Shown piece by piece: positions 62,341 to 64,000 of a stretch of DNA of 64,000 nt. The DNA is from Flavobacterium pectinovorum (GTDB taxonomy: Bacteria > Bacteroidota > Bacteroidia > Flavobacteriales > Flavobacteriaceae). The first letter of the stretch is position 1; each line of letters starts with the position of its first letter. The notes under the pieces are model-generated. The model did not search any database and was not told the origin of the DNA. It saw only the letters and a list, made by a program, of their open reading frames with translations. The position numbers and the translations under genes were made by a program. The stretch covers positions 186,001-250,000 of the forward strand of contig NZ_FRBX01000005.1 of assembly GCF_900142715.1 (NCBI RefSeq), written 5' to 3'.

Positions 62341-64000
62341 TGAAAAACCTTTTCAATAACATACATTTATTTGTTCTCTTTCTGTTTTTTAGTGTAACCG
62401 GATATGCGCAATTATATCCAGTTCAGTTAACACCTGTTTTTAATAGTCCGTACAGCGTCAAAATATCAGATTATGCGACTAGTATGGATACTAAAATGCA
62501 GCTGCTGATTAATCCTACCGACATCTCTATATCGCAAAGGCAGGTGCGTTTAAAGTTATACATACAAGGCAACGGACTTAATATACAGAGTAGTGATTTT
62601 ATACAAGGACAACGACCTATTTTTATAAATGGAGGCGAATTACAAACGCTGACCAATACCGATATTTCCGCCCTTTTTAGATTAGAAAATCTACAGGGAA
62701 TTTCTCCGGCTCAATATGCTAATCCGTTGCCGGAAGGAATGTACAATTTTTGTTTTGAGATGTACGATTTTGTAACCAACCAAAAGATCTCACAGAAAAG
62801 TTGTGCCAGTTTATACCTGATATTAAATGATCCTCCACTATTAAACACACCACAAAAAAACGAGCAAATTGCATCGACAGAATTTCCGAATATTTTATTT
62901 ACGTGGACTCCGCGTCAAATAAATGCGACCAATATATCGTATAAATTCGAATTAAAACAGCTTATCGATCCAACGTTAGATCCTCAAATTGGGTTTCAAA
63001 TGTCTCCCATTTTATATGAGGAAACACTTTTTGGAACTGCTTTGCTGTATAATCTGAGTATGCCAATTCTTACTCCTGGTCTACGATACGCATGGCGTGT
63101 AAAAGCTATATCGACTACCGGACTTTCAGAGAATGCCGTCTTTAAAAATGATGGCTATAGTGAGATATATTCGTTTAAATATACTGCCTCTTGTGCGGCT
63201 CCAACCTTTTTGTTAAGCGAATCTCAGAGTTCTAAAAGTGTAAAAATTACTTGGGAAGGAATACCGGAGCATACTCGTTATCAGGTACAATACAAAAAGC
63301 AAGATGTACGCAACGCACAATGGTTTTCATCTTACAGTTTAAATAGACAAACTTTAATCACCAATTTAGAACCAGGTGTAACGTATCAGTTTAGAGTAGG
63401 CTCAAGTTGTGATCCTGTAAGCGAAGGCGTTCAGTCGTTTACGTATTCAGGAATAAACACTTTTACAACTCCTACAGAAACTAGCGGAGTTCCGGCATAT
63501 AATTGTGGTATTGTTCCTCAAATTAATATTCAGAATCAAAAACCGCTTACGAATTTAATAGAGAGTGAAACTTTTAAGGCTGGAGATTTTCCGGTTACTG
63601 TTTTAGAATTGGAAGGCAAGGGGCCTTACACAGGAAAAGGCTATATCATAGTGCCATACTTAAATGAGACTAAAATAGCAGTTCAATTTAACAATATTAC
63701 TATTAATACAGATTATCAATTGATTAGCGGGGTTGTAGAGACGGCTTATGATCCGAAATGGGGAAATGTGATAAATGGTAGTGAAATAGTAAACGATGTA
63801 AAAGGGCTATTAGAAGGAATTGCAGATTTATTTAATAGAGCAGATGAATTAGAAAAGCAAAAAGCTGCTGGTACAATTAGTGAAGAGGATTATAATAAAA
63901 ATTGGAAAGAGATATATGCTGGTTTAGAAAAAGCTGACCAGCAATATAAAACATTGGTAAATGCTCCTGATGTTCCTGAAGATTTAAAGAAAAAAGTTGC
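62341..64000 (+). CDS. Exported FnIII/TANFOR-like large protein (partial, 3' end outside window)
   Basis: The ATG at 62341, 5 bp after the previous stop, opens a frame without stop to the window end (about 553 codons). The signal peptide (LFVLFLFFSVTGYAQ) is followed by a domain like the TANFOR domain of large Bacteroidota surface proteins (words MYNFCFEMYDFVTNQKIS, SCASLYLILNDPPLL, NILFTWTPRQINATN). An FnIII domain comes next (SVKITWEGIPEHTRYQVQYK). After it come a Pro-poor beta region and, at the visible end, a helical charged segment (GLLEGIADLFNRADELEKQK). The function of the missing C-terminal part cannot be judged. Confidence 0.85.

Noticed and set aside
1..64000. tRNA, rRNA, IS elements, prophage or replication origin
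   Set aside because: Looked for in all spacers; no cloverleaf-like T-loop sequence, transposase, integrase, phage or dnaA-box cluster was recognised.

Overview
This 64 kb window is chromosomal DNA of a Bacteroidota bacterium, almost certainly a Flavobacterium close to the F. johnsoniae group. The evidence is the complete gliding/type IX secretion (T9SS) core gldK-gldL-gldM-gldN with the duplicate gldO, a PorP/SprF-family gene, CHU_C and Por_Secre_tail sorting domains, low GC, weak Shine-Dalgarno signals, and Bacteroidetes promoters of the TTG / TAnnTTTG type. I see no rRNA, tRNA, prophage, CRISPR array or IS transposase.

Layout. (1) 1-1612: 3' end of a secreted T9SS type B cargo gene and its PorP/SprF partner. 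(2) 1748-13561: an accessory-looking stretch, mostly small genes on the minus strand (hydrolase, UPF0173 MBL protein, DinB, a frameshifted DUF1877 gene, Mpo1-like, a gasdermin-like candidate, DUF4494, DUF3754, a possible papain-fold protein, DoxX, YkgJ), with many palindromic intergenic repeats. (3) 13775-16598: a compact four-gene cluster of unknown function. (4) 16787-19880: a LytS/LytTR two-component pair facing a DUF6268 outer-membrane gene, with a direct-repeat operator candidate between them. (5) 20137-25029: SulP transporter, an AraC regulator with an SDR enzyme, and an ectonucleotide pyrophosphatase-type phosphodiesterase. (6) 25282-33764: housekeeping block groEL-groES-secG-TPR protein-lptE-sigma54 regulator-miaB, interrupted by two small cassette-like genes (a four-helix-bundle gene and a GxxExxY gene). 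(7) 34302-45727: topA, an arginase-fold protein with degenerate metal ligands, gldKLMN, gldO, an FAD oxidoreductase and DUF983. (8) 45779-54861: ABC-F ATPase, a composite repeat island, lipid-metabolism genes (App1-like phosphatase, diacylglycerol-kinase-like), GNAT, DUF1761, LRR protein, isochorismatase-like protein. (9) 55129-64000: a promoter-led operon of three large exported proteins (FnIII, SprB-repeat T9SS type A cargo, and an FnIII/TANFOR-like protein running off the window).

How it fits together. gldKLMN/O encode the trans-envelope motor and ring of the T9SS, which would export the CHU_C protein at the left edge and the SprB-repeat protein at the right edge. The most unusual items are the gasdermin-like candidate at 7235-7936, the GxxExxY gene bounded by inverted copies of an interspersed 10-bp-word repeat, the four-helix-bundle gene between groES and groEL, the pseudo-arginase beside gldK, two regulator/operator arrangements, and the large secreted operon at the right edge. 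All functional calls come from reading the sequence and recalling families; no database search was possible.
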